A stretch of 64,000 nucleotides of DNA from Pseudomonas sp. ANT_H12B (GTDB taxonomy: Bacteria; Pseudomonadota; Gammaproteobacteria; Pseudomonadales; Pseudomonadaceae), in the NCBI RefSeq assembly GCF_008369325.1, contig NZ_VOBI01000002.1:186001-250000 (forward strand), in the 5' to 3' direction. The notes beneath the pieces were generated by a model. The model made no database searches and had not been told where the DNA came from. It was given only the letters and a program-made list of their open reading frames with translations. Positions 1-9,065 of the stretch are shown here, piece by piece. Numbering within the stretch: the stretch's first letter is position 1; each line of letters begins with the position of its first letter. The position numbers and the translations under genes are program-made.

Positions 1-189
1 AGTGCGGGAGCGAATGCCGATGAAGTGCGCATCAGCAATCTTTTCCTTCAGCTGGGCTTCCGGCAGAGAACCGGTGAGGTACTCGATGCTGGTGTAGCCC
101 GCCGACTTGAGGACGTCGACAGCCGATTGGTGGACGCCTTCGAGAAGAAGGAACTTGATCTTGCTCTTATCGAGAGAAGTCTTGCTCAT
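1..189 (-). CDS. serA: D-3-phosphoglycerate dehydrogenase, N-terminal part (cut by window edge)
   Basis: Reading the minus strand from the ATG at 189 gives 63 codons beginning MSKTSLDKSKIKFLLLEG and continuing open to base 1. This is the N-terminal substrate-binding segment of SerA, the NAD-dependent enzyme that oxidises 3-phosphoglycerate to 3-phosphohydroxypyruvate, the first step of serine synthesis in the cytoplasm. Only the first 63 residues are inside the window, so the NAD-binding and regulatory domains cannot be checked. It is divergent from the D-2-hydroxyglutarate dehydrogenase gene at 394. SerA also makes D-2-hydroxyglutarate by reducing 2-oxoglutarate, so the pairing makes metabolic sense. 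Confidence 0.93.
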   Translation of the reverse strand, partial: MSKTSLDKSKIKFLLLEGVHQSAVDVLKSAGYTSIEYLTGSLPEAQLKEKIADAHFIGIRSRT

Positions 190-304
190 CTGCGTAAACC
201 TGTATCCCGGAGAAAAATGGCAGGAAATAGCCAGCAGACGCTGACCCGAACGGCAAGAAGGCCGTTACCGCAGAATAGCCGTTGGGCACTACCCTGCGGG
301 GTCG

Positions 305-318
305 GTATGCTAGCATAC
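305..318. promoter_or_regulatory. 14-bp perfect palindrome in the serA / dehydrogenase divergent region
   Basis: GTATGCTAGCATAC reads the same on both strands and lies in the roughly 200-bp region between the divergent starts at 189 and 394. It could be a regulator site or could overlap a -10 element for serA. No protein is known to me for this exact sequence, so the assignment is only positional. Confidence 0.25.
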
Positions 319-393
319 GCACCCCGCTAAACACTCATTCCTGCGACGTGAAGCGTTCTCAGGATGACCATGAATTGTTCGAGAGTTCTGTCG

Positions 394-1788
394 ATGACCA
401 ATCCTGCCCTGATTGAAGAGCTGAAGACCCTGGTTGAGCCTGGCAAGGTGCTGACCGATGCCGACTCCCTGAATGCTTACGGTAAGGATTGGACCAAGCA
501 TTTCGCCCCGGCCCCGACCGCCATCGTGTTCCCCAAGACCACCGAACAGGTCCAGGCCATTGTCCGCTGGGCCAATGAGCACAAGGTTGCGCTGGTACCG
601 TCCGGCGGTCGCACCGGGCTTTCCGCCGCTGCCGTGGCCGCGAATGGCGAAGTGGTCGTCTCGTTCGACTATATGAACCAGATCCTCGACGTGAACATGA
701 CGGACCGCACCGCCGTTTGCCAGCCGGGCGTGGTCACCGAGCATTTGCAGAACGTCGCCGAAGAAAAAGGCCTGTACTACCCGGTGGACTTCGCTTCGGC
801 AGGTTCCAGCCAGATTGGCGGCAATATCGGCACCAATGCCGGCGGGATCAAGGTGATTCGCTACGGCATGACCCGCAACTGGGTGGCCGGCATGAAAGTC
901 GTCACCGGCAAGGGCGATGTGCTGGAGCTGAACCGCGACCTGATCAAGAATGCTACCGGTTACGACCTGCGTCAGCTGTTCATCGGTGCTGAAGGCACCC
1001 TCGGTTTTGTGGTCGAAGCGACCATGCGTCTGGACCGTGCCCCGAAAAACCTCACCGCGATGGTCCTCGGCACTACCGATTTCGACTCGATCATGCCGGT
1101 GCTGCACGCGTTCCAGAGCAAACTCGACCTGACCGCCTTCGAATTCTTCTCCGATAAAGCCTTGGCCAAGGTCATGGGCCGGGGCGACGTACCAGCGCCA
1201 TTCGAAACCGATTGCCCGTTCTACGCGTTGCTGGAATTCGAAGCGACCACCGAAGAAGTGGCCAACCACGCCCTGGAAACTTTCGAACATTGCGTTGAGC
1301 AGGGCTGGGTACTTGACGGCGTAATGAGCCAGAGCGAAACCCAGTTGCAGAACCTCTGGAAGCTGCGCGAATACATCTCCGAAACCATTTCCCACTGGAC
1401 GCCGTACAAGAACGACATTTCGGTCACTGTGTCGAAAGTCCCGGCGTTTCTGAAGGAAATCGATGCGATCGTCGGTGAACACTACCCGGACTTCGAAATC
1501 GTCTGGTTCGGCCACATCGGCGACGGCAACCTGCACTTGAACATCCTCAAGCCTGAAAACCTGAGCAAGGACGAGTTCTTCGCCAAGTGCGCGACCGTCA
1601 ACAAGTGGGTGTTCGAAACCGTCGAGAAGTACAACGGTTCGATTTCCGCCGAACACGGCGTGGGCATGACCAAGCGTGACTACTTGACCTACAGCCGCTC
1701 CCCGGTTGAGATCGAGTACATGAAAGCCGTCAAGGCAGTGTTCGACCCGAACGGCATCATGAACCCGGGCAAGATTTTCGCTGTTTGA
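394..1788 (+). CDS. FAD-binding D-2-hydroxyglutarate dehydrogenase
   Basis: The 464-residue protein is a GlcD/LDH-D type flavoprotein of the VAO fold. It probably oxidises D-2-hydroxyglutarate to 2-oxoglutarate, passing electrons to an electron-transfer flavoprotein or quinone. An N-terminal FAD domain carries PSGGRTGLSAAAV and GSSQIGGNIGTNAGG. The C-terminal domain carries HIGDGNLHLN and EHGVGMTKR, the metal- and substrate-binding motifs of this family, and the end PNGIMNPGKIF is typical. I start at the ATG at 394 (MTNPALIEEL) rather than the in-frame ATG at 364, which adds a poorly conserved extension. The divergent serA supports the substrate, because this enzyme removes the D-2-hydroxyglutarate made by SerA. 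Other D-2-hydroxyacids cannot be excluded from sequence alone. Confidence 0.87.
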   Translation: MTNPALIEELKTLVEPGKVLTDADSLNAYGKDWTKHFAPAPTAIVFPKTTEQVQAIVRWANEHKVALVPSGGRTGLSAAAVAANGEVVVSFDYMNQILDVNMTDRTAVCQPGVVTEHLQNVAEEKGLYYPVDFASAGSSQIGGNIGTNAGGIKVIRYGMTRNWVAGMKVVTGKGDVLELNRDLIKNATGYDLRQLFIGAEGTLGFVVEATMRLDRAPKNLTAMVLGTTDFDSIMPVLHAFQSKLDLTAFEFFSDKALAKVMGRGDVPAPFETDCPFYALLEFEATTEEVANHALETFEHCVEQGWVLDGVMSQSETQLQNLWKLREYISETISHWTPYKNDISVTVSKVPAFLKEIDAIVGEHYPDFEIVWFGHIGDGNLHLNILKPENLSKDEFFAKCATVNKWVFETVEKYNGSISAEHGVGMTKRDYLTYSRSPVEIEYMKAVKAVFDPNGIMNPGKIFAV

Positions 1789-1824
1789 CTTTTGAATTTA
1801 AGCGCTACGAAACAGGAGTCGGTA

Positions 1825-2490
1825 ATGAGCTATCAGCACCAGTATGTCGACGGTACGCGTATTCACTTCCCGCTGGGAAAAGTGGTGTGCATCGGGCGCA
1901 ACTACGCCGAACACGCCAAGGAACTGGACAACCCGGTGCCTACAGAACCGCTGCTGTTCATAAAGCCGGGCAGTTGCGTAGTGCCGCTGGAAGGCGGTTT
2001 CAGCATTCCGACCGAACGTGGCTCGGTGCATTACGAAGCGGAAATCGCGGTGTTGATCGGCAAGCCGTTGTCGACCAAGCCAAGCCGTGAAGAAGTCCTC
2101 GACGCTATCTCAGGCTTCGCCCCGGCGCTAGACCTGACCTTGCGCGACAAGCAGGCCGAGCTGAAATCCAAAGGCCTGCCGTGGGAAATTGCCAAGTCCT
2201 TCGACGGTGCGGCGGTGATTGCGCCATTCGTATCCGGCAGCACGTTCGCTGACCTGACCGACATCGGTATCCGCCTGACCATCAACGGCGAAGTGCGCCA
2301 GGACGGTAACAGCAGCGCGATGCTCAACCCAATCGTGCCGATGATCCAGCACATGGCCGGCTGCTTCTCGCTGCAGGCCGGTGACGTAATCCTGACTGGC
2401 ACGCCAGTGGGCGTTGGCCCGCTGAATGTCGGTGACGAACTGGTGCTGGAATTGCCAGGCGCCAGCAGCTTCACCAGCAGCGTCCGCTAG
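1825..2490 (+). CDS. Fumarylacetoacetate hydrolase family protein
   Basis: A 221-residue single-domain FAH-fold protein (YcgM/FAHD1-like), usually a metal-dependent hydrolase or decarboxylase of acylpyruvates or oxaloacetate. Visible family features are CIGRNYAEHAKEL near the start, the metal ligands in HYEAEIAVLIGK, and DVILTGTPVGVGPL near the end. I chose the ATG at 1825 (MSYQHQYVDG) because AGGAG lies just upstream. The frame is open further upstream but would overlap the end of the preceding gene. It follows the dehydrogenase by 36 bp on the same strand and is probably cotranscribed. The exact substrate is unknown. Confidence 0.85.
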   Translation: MSYQHQYVDGTRIHFPLGKVVCIGRNYAEHAKELDNPVPTEPLLFIKPGSCVVPLEGGFSIPTERGSVHYEAEIAVLIGKPLSTKPSREEVLDAISGFAPALDLTLRDKQAELKSKGLPWEIAKSFDGAAVIAPFVSGSTFADLTDIGIRLTINGEVRQDGNSSAMLNPIVPMIQHMAGCFSLQAGDVILTGTPVGVGPLNVGDELVLELPGASSFTSSVR

Positions 2491-2510
2491 CCCAGATATC
2501 GCTGAACCCT

Positions 2511-2598
2511 GTGGGAGCGAGCTTGCTCGCGATAGCGGTCTGTCATTCGACATCATTGTTGAATGTGCTGGCCTCATCGCGAGCAGGCTCGCTCCCAC
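2511..2598. repeat. REPIN: two inverted Pseudomonas REP palindromes
   Basis: One 23-bp REP starting GTGGGAGCGAGC (2511-2533) and its inverted partner (2576-2598) are separated by a short unrelated spacer, the REP doublet or REPIN layout. It sits in the intergenic space after the FAH gene. Confidence 0.9.
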
Positions 2599-2748
2599 AT
2601 TTGGTTTCTGTGATGGGCAATGGAAGGGTTTTCCCGCCATTTCCCGTTTTTTTCACATCTCGTCCGGATAATTCCGGGACTTGCGGCGTCTGAGCCGGTC
2701 CCAATTGTGCTATTACCCTTAGCCTGAATTTCTGGAACGCATCCCTCG

Positions 2749-3678
2749 ATGGTCACCCAACCACTGCCCAAGCTTAAAACTGCCCGTCGCTCGCGTTTTG
2801 CCATGCGCTGGTATTCCTGGCTTTTGCTGGTGGCCGCCGCCGCGTATGGCCTCGCGTTTGCGATGCATTGGGATGACCGCGGTGTGCTTTGGGTGCTGGA
2901 GCGTTTCGAAAGCCCTGCCGAACGCCAGGAAAGCGTCTGGCTGCCGGATTACCGGGCGGTGATCGATGCCAAGCAGCTGCCAGGGATGGAAAAGGACGAA
3001 GCGTCCGACCTGGCCTACGATCCGCAAACCAAGACCCTGTTTTCGGTGATGGGCAAAAATCCGTTCCTCGTCGAACTCACCCTGCAGGGCGACGTGCTGC
3101 GAAAAATACCGCTGGTGGGTTGGAGCAACCCGGAAGGGGTGACTGTGATGGGCAACGGTCTGCTGGCCATCGTCGATGAGCGCGAGCACATGCTCACAAT
3201 CGTCAAGATTGACGCCGATACCCGCGAACTGAACATCGCCAACTTCCCGAAATATGACCTCGGCCCTTCGAAAGACCAGAACAAGGCCTTCGAAGCCATC
3301 GTCTGGGATTCACGCAATCAGCAAGTCCTGCTGGGTGAAGAGCGTCCGCCGGCGTTGTTCAGCTGGAAAAGCGACGGCAGTCAAACACTCACCGGCAACA
3401 AGCAGAAGCTCCTCAGCGATGAACTGGACATTCGCAATCTGTCCGCCCTGGCCATTGATCCGCGTACGGGCCATACCCTGGTGTTGTCTGCCGACTCTCA
3501 CCTATTGCTGGAGCTGGACGAGAAGGGCGAGCAGGTCAGCTTCATGACTTTGCTGGGTGGTTTCAATGGCCTGAAGAAAACCATTCCCCGCGCCGAAGGC
3601 GTGACCATGGACGAAGCCGGCACGCTGTACATGGTGAGCGAACCGAATCTGTTCTACCGCTTCGAAAAGCAGAAATAA
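2749..3678 (+). CDS. SdiA-regulated / YjiK-like beta-propeller protein, membrane anchored (copy 1)
   Basis: 309 residues. A basic N-terminus followed by one hydrophobic segment (about residues 22-38) suggests an uncleaved signal anchor with the rest in the periplasm. The body has the repeated pattern of the SdiA-regulated (YjiK) family: DLAYDPQTKTLFSVMGKNP, WSNPEGVTVMGNG, IVDEREHML and a closing EGVTMDEAGTLYMVSEPNLF. The family is thought to form a beta-propeller; its function is not known. A second, clearly related gene follows 130 bp downstream on the same strand. Confidence 0.8.
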   Translation: MVTQPLPKLKTARRSRFAMRWYSWLLLVAAAAYGLAFAMHWDDRGVLWVLERFESPAERQESVWLPDYRAVIDAKQLPGMEKDEASDLAYDPQTKTLFSVMGKNPFLVELTLQGDVLRKIPLVGWSNPEGVTVMGNGLLAIVDEREHMLTIVKIDADTRELNIANFPKYDLGPSKDQNKAFEAIVWDSRNQQVLLGEERPPALFSWKSDGSQTLTGNKQKLLSDELDIRNLSALAIDPRTGHTLVLSADSHLLLELDEKGEQVSFMTLLGGFNGLKKTIPRAEGVTMDEAGTLYMVSEPNLFYRFEKQK

Positions 3679-3808
3679 GCCGCTTGTAAGGGTGGCGCGC
3701 GACCGCCCGTTGGGGTAAACCTGCGGGACCAGCGGCCACTGGCCATTAAGCTTGAATTCAGACTGCCGTGGTATTTCATTCGCCCGCCCCGATTTCGAGC
3801 TTGCCTGA

Positions 3809-4726
3809 ATGCGCCGACTTGCCCGTCCCAAACCCCTGATTCTGATCCTGTCGGTGATCATGCTGAGTGCATTGATTGCGATCGGCCAATACCTGCGCCT
3901 GTTCGAGCGCGCCTGGTTCAATTTGCATACGCTCTGGCAGCCCTTGAGCAGCCAATCCATCGGTCTGGATCAATACCGGGTGGAGATCGAAGCCCGGGTC
4001 ATCGACGGCCTGGATGACGATGTCTCGGCGCTGACCTTTGATCCGGTGCGAAAAAGTCTGTTCACCGTCACCAACAAAAATGCCGAGCTGATCGAAATGT
4101 CCCTCGACGGCAAGATCCTGCGGCGTGTGGCGCTGGTGGGCTTCGGCGATCCGGAAGCGGTGGAATTCATCAGTGCCGACACGTACGTGATCACGGACGA
4201 GCGCGAGCAGCGGCTGATCAAGATTCATTTGGAGAAGGACACAACGTTCCTCGACGCGTCCGAGGCCGAGCAGATAACCCTCGGCGTGCACATGACCGGG
4301 AACAAGGGGTTTGAAGGGTTAGCTTATGACTCGGTGGGCAAGCGGTTGTTTGTCGCCAAGGAACGCGACCCGATGCTGATCTACGAGGTACAGGGCTTCC
4401 CGCATTACAACCCGGAAAAATCCTACGCGGTGCATGTGGTCAACAACCCCAAGCGCGATGCCGGGATGTTTGTGCGGGACCTGTCGAGCTTGCAGTACGA
4501 CGAACGCAGCGGTCATCTGCTGGCGCTGTCCGATGAGTCGCGGCTGATTCTGGAACTGGATGTGGACGGGCGACCGCTGAGCACCATGTCCCTGAGCAAG
4601 GGCCGTCAGGGGTTGCAGAAAACTGTGCCGCAAGCGGAAGGGATCGCGATGGATGACGACGGCACGATGTACCTGGTGAGCGAGCCGAACCTGTTCTACG
4701 TCTTCAAAAAACCAGTGCAACCCTGA
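3809..4726 (+). CDS. SdiA-regulated / YjiK-like beta-propeller protein, membrane anchored (copy 2)
   Basis: 305 residues, a paralogue of the gene just upstream: the two share ALTFDPVRKSLFTVTNKN-like repeats, the ITDEREQRL block and an almost identical C-terminus (EGIAMDDDGTMYLVSEPNLF). A basic start (MRRLARPKP) and a hydrophobic stretch at about residues 10-28 predict a membrane anchor with a periplasmic domain. Divergence between the copies is large, so the duplication is old. Molecular function is unknown. Confidence 0.8.
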   Translation: MRRLARPKPLILILSVIMLSALIAIGQYLRLFERAWFNLHTLWQPLSSQSIGLDQYRVEIEARVIDGLDDDVSALTFDPVRKSLFTVTNKNAELIEMSLDGKILRRVALVGFGDPEAVEFISADTYVITDEREQRLIKIHLEKDTTFLDASEAEQITLGVHMTGNKGFEGLAYDSVGKRLFVAKERDPMLIYEVQGFPHYNPEKSYAVHVVNNPKRDAGMFVRDLSSLQYDERSGHLLALSDESRLILELDVDGRPLSTMSLSKGRQGLQKTVPQAEGIAMDDDGTMYLVSEPNLFYVFKKPVQP

Positions 4727-4745
4727 CCAACACCCCAAAACAACT

Positions 4746-4833
4746 GTGGGAGCGAGCCTGCTCGCGATGAGGCCGTGTCAGTCGATAGAGATGTTGACTG
4801 AAAGACCGCTATCGCGAGCAGGCTCGCTCCCAC
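4746..4833. repeat. REPIN
   Basis: Two inverted REP palindromes (4746-4768 and 4811-4833) lie between the convergent ends of the YjiK-like gene and rpiA. They may also act as a bidirectional end-of-transcript structure. Confidence 0.9.
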
Positions 4834-4854
4834 ATGGTTTATCTGCGTGTCGGC

Positions 4855-5529
4855 TTACTGGGCGCGCAGGGTTTTCACGCCTTCGCTGGTGCCCAAGAGC
4901 AACAAATCCGCAGGCCGGGCCGCAAACAAACCGTTGGTGACTACGCCAACAATCGCGTTGATCTGCGTTTCCAGTTCCACCGGGTTGGTGATCTGCATGT
5001 TGAACACGTCGAGGATGATGTTGCCGTTGTCGGTCAGCACGCCTTCACGATAAACCGGGTCGCCGCCCAGTTTCACCAGCTCGCGAGCTACGTGGCTGCG
5101 GGCCATCGGGATCACTTCGACCGGCAGCGGGAACGCGCCGAGCACTGGCACCAGTTTGCTGCCATCGGCGATGCAGATGAAGGTCTTGGCCACGGCCGCG
5201 ACAATCTTCTCGCGGGTCAGGGCTGCGCCGCCGCCCTTGATCAGGTTCAGGTGTTCGTCGCTTTCATCGGCGCCGTCAACGTAGAACTCCAGGTCGCTGA
5301 CCGTGTTCAGCTCATACACCGGAATACCGTGGCCCTTGAGGCGGGCAGCGGTGGCTTCGGAACTGGCGACCGCGCCGTCGAACGCGCCCTTGTGTTTGGC
5401 CAGTGCATCGATGAAGCAGTTGGCGGTGGAGCCGGTGCCGACCCCGACGATGCTCTTGTCGTCGAGTTTCGGAAGGATGAAGTCGACGGCGGCCTGAGCC
5501 ACTGCCTGTTTGAGTTGATCCTGGGTCAT
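4855..5529 (-). CDS. rpiA: Ribose-5-phosphate isomerase A
   Basis: 224 residues, normal RpiA length. It interconverts ribose 5-phosphate and ribulose 5-phosphate in the cytoplasmic pentose phosphate pathway. Family motifs are clear: [16 protein letters not shown] (phosphate loop), the active-site block DGADESDEH, and [12 protein letters not shown], which contains the catalytic region. It starts at the ATG at 5529 and is divergent from ilvA, with about 150 bp between the starts. Confidence 0.97.
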   Translation of the reverse strand: MTQDQLKQAVAQAAVDFILPKLDDKSIVGVGTGSTANCFIDALAKHKGAFDGAVASSEATAARLKGHGIPVYELNTVSDLEFYVDGADESDEHLNLIKGGGAALTREKIVAAVAKTFICIADGSKLVPVLGAFPLPVEVIPMARSHVARELVKLGGDPVYREGVLTDNGNIILDVFNMQITNPVELETQINAIVGVVTNGLFAARPADLLLLGTSEGVKTLRAQ

Positions 5530-5676
5530 GCGGGCTCCGAAGCGGGCAAGGGGAGAACGGAAAGGCCGGCATTATAGCCCCATGCCGGGCTAAAACCTCT
5601 TGATTCGTGTGGTCGCCCGCCTGAAAGCCGGGTTAGACTCCTTGGCCCTGCCCAACCCGCTCAGTGATGCTTTCCG

Positions 5677-7191
5677 ATGCTCGAACAGTACGTCAAAAAG
5701 ATCCTCACCTCGCGCGTTTATGACGTTGCCGTAGAAACCCCATTGCAGACTGCCCGCCAGCTCTCCGAGCGGCTGGGCAATAATATTTGGCTCAAGCGTG
5801 AAGACTTGCAGCCGGTTTTTTCCTTCAAGATTCGCGGCGCCTACAACAAGCTGACCCAGCTCAGCGATGAAGAACGCGCTCGCGGCGTGGTCACCGCATC
5901 GGCGGGAAACCATGCGCAAGGCCTGGCCCTGGCGGCCAAGGTGTTGGGCGTGAAAGCGACCATCGTGATGCCCAAGACCACCCCGGAGATCAAGGTCGAA
6001 GGTGTGCGTTCGCGCGGTGGCAAAGTGGTGCTGCACGGGGATTCGTTCCCGGAAGCCCTGGCCTACTCGCTGAAACTGGTCGACGAAAAAGGCTACGTCT
6101 ACATCCACCCTTACGACGATCCCCACACCATTGCCGGGCAGGGCACGGTGGCGATGGAGATTCTGCGCCAGCACCCGGGGCGTCTGGATGCGATTTTCGT
6201 TCCGGTCGGCGGCGGCGGGCTGATCGCCGGGATCGCGGCGTATGTGAAGTACCTGCACCCGGAAATCAAAATCATCGGCGTCGAGCCGGACGATTCCAAT
6301 TGCCTGCAAGCGGCCATGGCGGCCGGTGAGCGGGTGATTCTGCCGACTGTCGGCCTTTTCGCCGACGGCGTCGCCGTGGCGCAGATTGGTCAGCACACTT
6401 TCGACATCTGCAAAGACTATGTCGATGAAGTGATCACCGTCAGCACCGACGAAATCTGCGCGGCGATCAAGGATATCTACGACGATACCCGCTCGATCAC
6501 CGAACCTGCCGGCGCCCTGGGCGTGGCCGGGATCAAGAAATATGTCGAGCAACGCGGCGTCACCGGCCACACCTTTGTCGCTATCGACTCTGGTGCCAAC
6601 GTCAACTTCGATCGCCTGCGCCATGTTGCCGAACGCGCCGAACTGGGCGAGGGCCGCGAAGCCATCATCGCCGTGACCATCCCCGAGAAGCCGGGCAGCT
6701 TCAAGGCGTTCTGCGAAGCCATCGGCAAACGCCAGATCACCGAGTTCAACTATCGCTACAACACCGGCAGCGAAGCGCACATCTTTGTCGGCGTGCAGAC
6801 GCATCCGGAAAATGATCCGCGCAGTGCACTGCTTGCCAGTCTGACTGAGCAGGGCTTCCCGGTGCTGGACCTGACCGACAACGAACTCGCCAAGCTGCAC
6901 ATCCGCCACATGGTCGGCGGGCGTGCAGCGCATGTTGTCGACGAAGTGATTCTGCGCTTTGAATTCCCTGAGCGTCCGGGTGCGTTGTTCAACTTCCTCA
7001 ACAAGCTCGGTGGGCGCTGGAATATTTCGATGTTCCACTACCGCAACCATGGCGCAGCGGATGGCCGTGTGGTTGCGGGCCTGCAAGTGCCTCACGACGA
7101 ACGTCATCTGGTGCCTGCCGCGCTGGAAGAAATCGGCTACCCGTACTGGGACGAAAGCGACAACCCGGCCTATCAGCTGTTTCTCGGCTGA
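5677..7191 (+). CDS. ilvA: Threonine ammonia-lyase, biosynthetic
   Basis: 504 residues, the long biosynthetic form. A PLP-dependent catalytic domain (about 1-320) deaminates threonine to 2-oxobutanoate, the first committed step towards isoleucine. The PLP lysine lies in FSFKIRGAYNKL, followed by TASAGNHAQGLA and the phosphate-binding VGGGGLIAG. Two ACT-like regulatory modules follow (about 335-410 and 430-500; starts EAIIAVTIPEKPGS and VILRFEFPERPGAL), so feedback by isoleucine/valine is expected. It is divergent from rpiA. Confidence 0.97.
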   Translation: MLEQYVKKILTSRVYDVAVETPLQTARQLSERLGNNIWLKREDLQPVFSFKIRGAYNKLTQLSDEERARGVVTASAGNHAQGLALAAKVLGVKATIVMPKTTPEIKVEGVRSRGGKVVLHGDSFPEALAYSLKLVDEKGYVYIHPYDDPHTIAGQGTVAMEILRQHPGRLDAIFVPVGGGGLIAGIAAYVKYLHPEIKIIGVEPDDSNCLQAAMAAGERVILPTVGLFADGVAVAQIGQHTFDICKDYVDEVITVSTDEICAAIKDIYDDTRSITEPAGALGVAGIKKYVEQRGVTGHTFVAIDSGANVNFDRLRHVAERAELGEGREAIIAVTIPEKPGSFKAFCEAIGKRQITEFNYRYNTGSEAHIFVGVQTHPENDPRSALLASLTEQGFPVLDLTDNELAKLHIRHMVGGRAAHVVDEVILRFEFPERPGALFNFLNKLGGRWNISMFHYRNHGAADGRVVAGLQVPHDERHLVPAALEEIGYPYWDESDNPAYQLFLG

Positions 7192-7230
7192 GCGGCTACG
7201 CTGATGGGCAAGCCATAAGGAAATCGAACA

Positions 7231-7659
7231 ATGGAAACGTTAACCACCCTGAAAATCGCTCATGTCGTGGCGACGGTGTTGCTGCTGATCAGCGCGCTGG
7301 GTCTGGCGATCGGGATCTGGCGCGCACGGCGCAACGGTGATGCGACGGCTCACACGCGGACCTTGCAACGGCCGTGGGTGTTTATCTGGCTGGTGATGGG
7401 CCTGGCGCTGCTGAGCATGCCGTTTACTGGCTGGTGGATGGTGCATCTGGTGGGCTGGCCGCTGGGGCAGGTCTGGTTGTTGGCTTCCAGTGTGCTTTAC
7501 ACCGTGGCGGCGTTGGGCTGGTTCTGGTTGCTGGTGCGGCTGAATCGGCTGCGCAAGACGCCCGCGGGAGGGAATGGGAAGTTTACGTTGGCGTTGGCGC
7601 TGTTCAGCTTTGTCTGCTTTATCGCCATTGCGGGGTTGATGGGCGCGAAGCCGGTTTAA
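7231..7659 (+). CDS. Small inner-membrane protein, probably DUF2269-like
   Basis: 142 residues with four hydrophobic segments (about 10-28, 47-65, 75-100 and 118-138) and little else. The arrangement and the WRARRNGDAT loop resemble small predicted integral membrane proteins of the DUF2269 type. It begins 39 bp after ilvA at an ATG preceded by AAGGAAA, so it is probably in the ilvA transcript, but I see no functional link to isoleucine synthesis. Confidence 0.6.
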   Translation: METLTTLKIAHVVATVLLLISALGLAIGIWRARRNGDATAHTRTLQRPWVFIWLVMGLALLSMPFTGWWMVHLVGWPLGQVWLLASSVLYTVAALGWFWLLVRLNRLRKTPAGGNGKFTLALALFSFVCFIAIAGLMGAKPV

Positions 7660-7681
7660 GTCGTGAAACCGAGTTGACCCC

Positions 7682-7756
7682 ATCGCGAGCAGGCTCGCTC
7701 CCACATTGGATTTGTGTTTGACGCAAATCTCCTGTGGGAGTGAGCCTGCTCGCGAT
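7682..7756. repeat. REPIN
   Basis: Two inverted REP palindromes (7682-7704 and 7734-7756) lie between two convergent genes. The orientation of the pair is outward compared with the 2511 element. Confidence 0.9.
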
Positions 7757-7763
7757 GGCGATT

Positions 7764-8420
7764 TCAATCGCGCAACGAAATCACCGGCCAGCCACGCTTC
7801 TCGGCTTCGGCGCGCAGATTCGGGTCCGGATCGACCGCAATCGGATTCGCCACCTGCTCCAGCAACGGCAAATCATTCATCGAGTCGCTGTAGAAATAAC
7901 TGCCTTCCAGCGAATACCCGCTCTCTTCCAGCCAGCGAGCCAGCCTTGTGACCTTGCCTTCCCGGAAGCACGGGATGTCGGTGCTGCGCCCGGTGTAGCG
8001 GCCATCAACCATTTCACATTCCGTGGCGATCAGGGTTTCGACACCCAGACGCCGGGCAATCGGCTCGGTAACAAAACGGTTGGTCGCGGTGATGATCACC
8101 AGCTTGTCGCCGGCCTCGCGGTGCTTGGCCAGCAGTTCGATAGCCTTGGGCAGCACGATCGGCTCGATGCAATCGCGCATGTAATCCAGATGCCATTGAT
8201 CCAGCGTGGCCATCTCTGTGCGGCCTAGCACTTCCAGGCAGAAGTTCAGGTAGGCATCGTTATCCAGCTTGCCGGCCAGGTAATCCTGGTAGAACTCGTC
8301 GTTGCGTGCCTTGTAGGCGACGGCGTCGAGAAAGCCGCGTTCGCACAGGTAATCGCCCCAGGCGTGGTCACTGTCACCGCCCAAGAGCGTGTTGTCCAAG
8401 TCGAATAAAGCCAGCCGCAT
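7764..8420 (-). CDS. HAD-IB phosphatase, probable histidinol-phosphatase
   Basis: 218 residues, phosphoserine-phosphatase-like HAD hydrolase. Motif I is [13 protein letters not shown] (nucleophile and acid Asp), motif II is IITATNRF, and motif III/IV is [16 protein letters not shown]. The orthologous position in P. aeruginosa (PA0335) is, as I recall, assigned to histidinol phosphate phosphatase, which would make this the phosphatase step of histidine synthesis. That substrate is inferred from synteny only; the sequence itself shows a small-molecule HAD phosphatase. It is divergent from rppH. Confidence 0.8.
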   Translation of the reverse strand: MRLALFDLDNTLLGGDSDHAWGDYLCERGFLDAVAYKARNDEFYQDYLAGKLDNDAYLNFCLEVLGRTEMATLDQWHLDYMRDCIEPIVLPKAIELLAKHREAGDKLVIITATNRFVTEPIARRLGVETLIATECEMVDGRYTGRSTDIPCFREGKVTRLARWLEESGYSLEGSYFYSDSMNDLPLLEQVANPIAVDPDPNLRAEAEKRGWPVISLRD

Positions 8421-8563
8421 TGCAGTTACTCGCTGAAAAGTCTGTAGAAAGGCGTCCAGAATACGGACTTTTCACAAGAGTGCACATAAGGTAGACCGGC
8501 TCGTTGCTGCCTTCACAACCTTTGTGGAACAATGCGGCGACATGCGTTTGCGAGGTTGTTGCC

Positions 8564-9043
8564 GTGATCGACCCCGATGGTTTCCGCCCCAATGTCGGGA
8601 TCATTCTCACGAATGATGCCGGACAGGTGCTATGGGCTCGCCGTATCAATCAAGATGCTTGGCAGTTTCCACAGGGCGGGATCAACCCCCAGGAGACGCC
8701 GGAAGACGCCTTGTACCGCGAGTTGAACGAAGAAGTGGGTCTTGAGCGCGAAGATGTTGAAATTCTCGCCTGCACCCGGGGCTGGTTGCGCTATCGTTTG
8801 CCGCAACGTCTGGTCCGTACCCACAGCCAACCGCTGTGCATCGGCCAGAAACAGAAATGGTTTCTCCTGCGCCTGATCTCTAACGAGCAGCGGGTGCGGA
8901 TGGATTTGACCGGTAAACCGGAATTCGATGGCTGGCGCTGGGTCAGTTATTGGTATCCGTTGGGCCAGGTGGTGACATTCAAGCGCGAGGTTTATCGACG
9001 CGCTCTCAAAGAGCTTGCCCCGCGCCTTTTAACGCGCGACTGA
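8564..9043 (+). CDS. rppH: RNA pyrophosphohydrolase
   Basis: 159 residues, Nudix hydrolase. It removes pyrophosphate from the 5' triphosphate of mRNAs and so starts 5'-end-dependent decay by RNase E. The Nudix box is complete: [20 protein letters not shown], followed by VGL. I use the GTG at 8564 ([13 protein letters not shown]), matching the family start; an upstream extension of 20 codons is open but not conserved. It ends 22 bp before ptsP, the usual rppH-ptsP arrangement. Confidence 0.95.
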   Translation: MIDPDGFRPNVGIILTNDAGQVLWARRINQDAWQFPQGGINPQETPEDALYRELNEEVGLEREDVEILACTRGWLRYRLPQRLVRTHSQPLCIGQKQKWFLLRLISNEQRVRMDLTGKPEFDGWRWVSYWYPLGQVVTFKREVYRRALKELAPRLLTRD

Positions 9044-9065
9044 CGACGGAGTTCGACCCCGAGCC

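Noticed and set aside
310..1656. Long open frame on the strand opposite the D-2-hydroxyglutarate dehydrogenase gene
   Set aside because: It mirrors the codons of a well-conserved gene in GC-rich DNA and its translation has no recognisable motif. The same applies to the long antisense frames opposite ilvA, ptsP, the aepW gene, ilvD and mtgA/ftsX.
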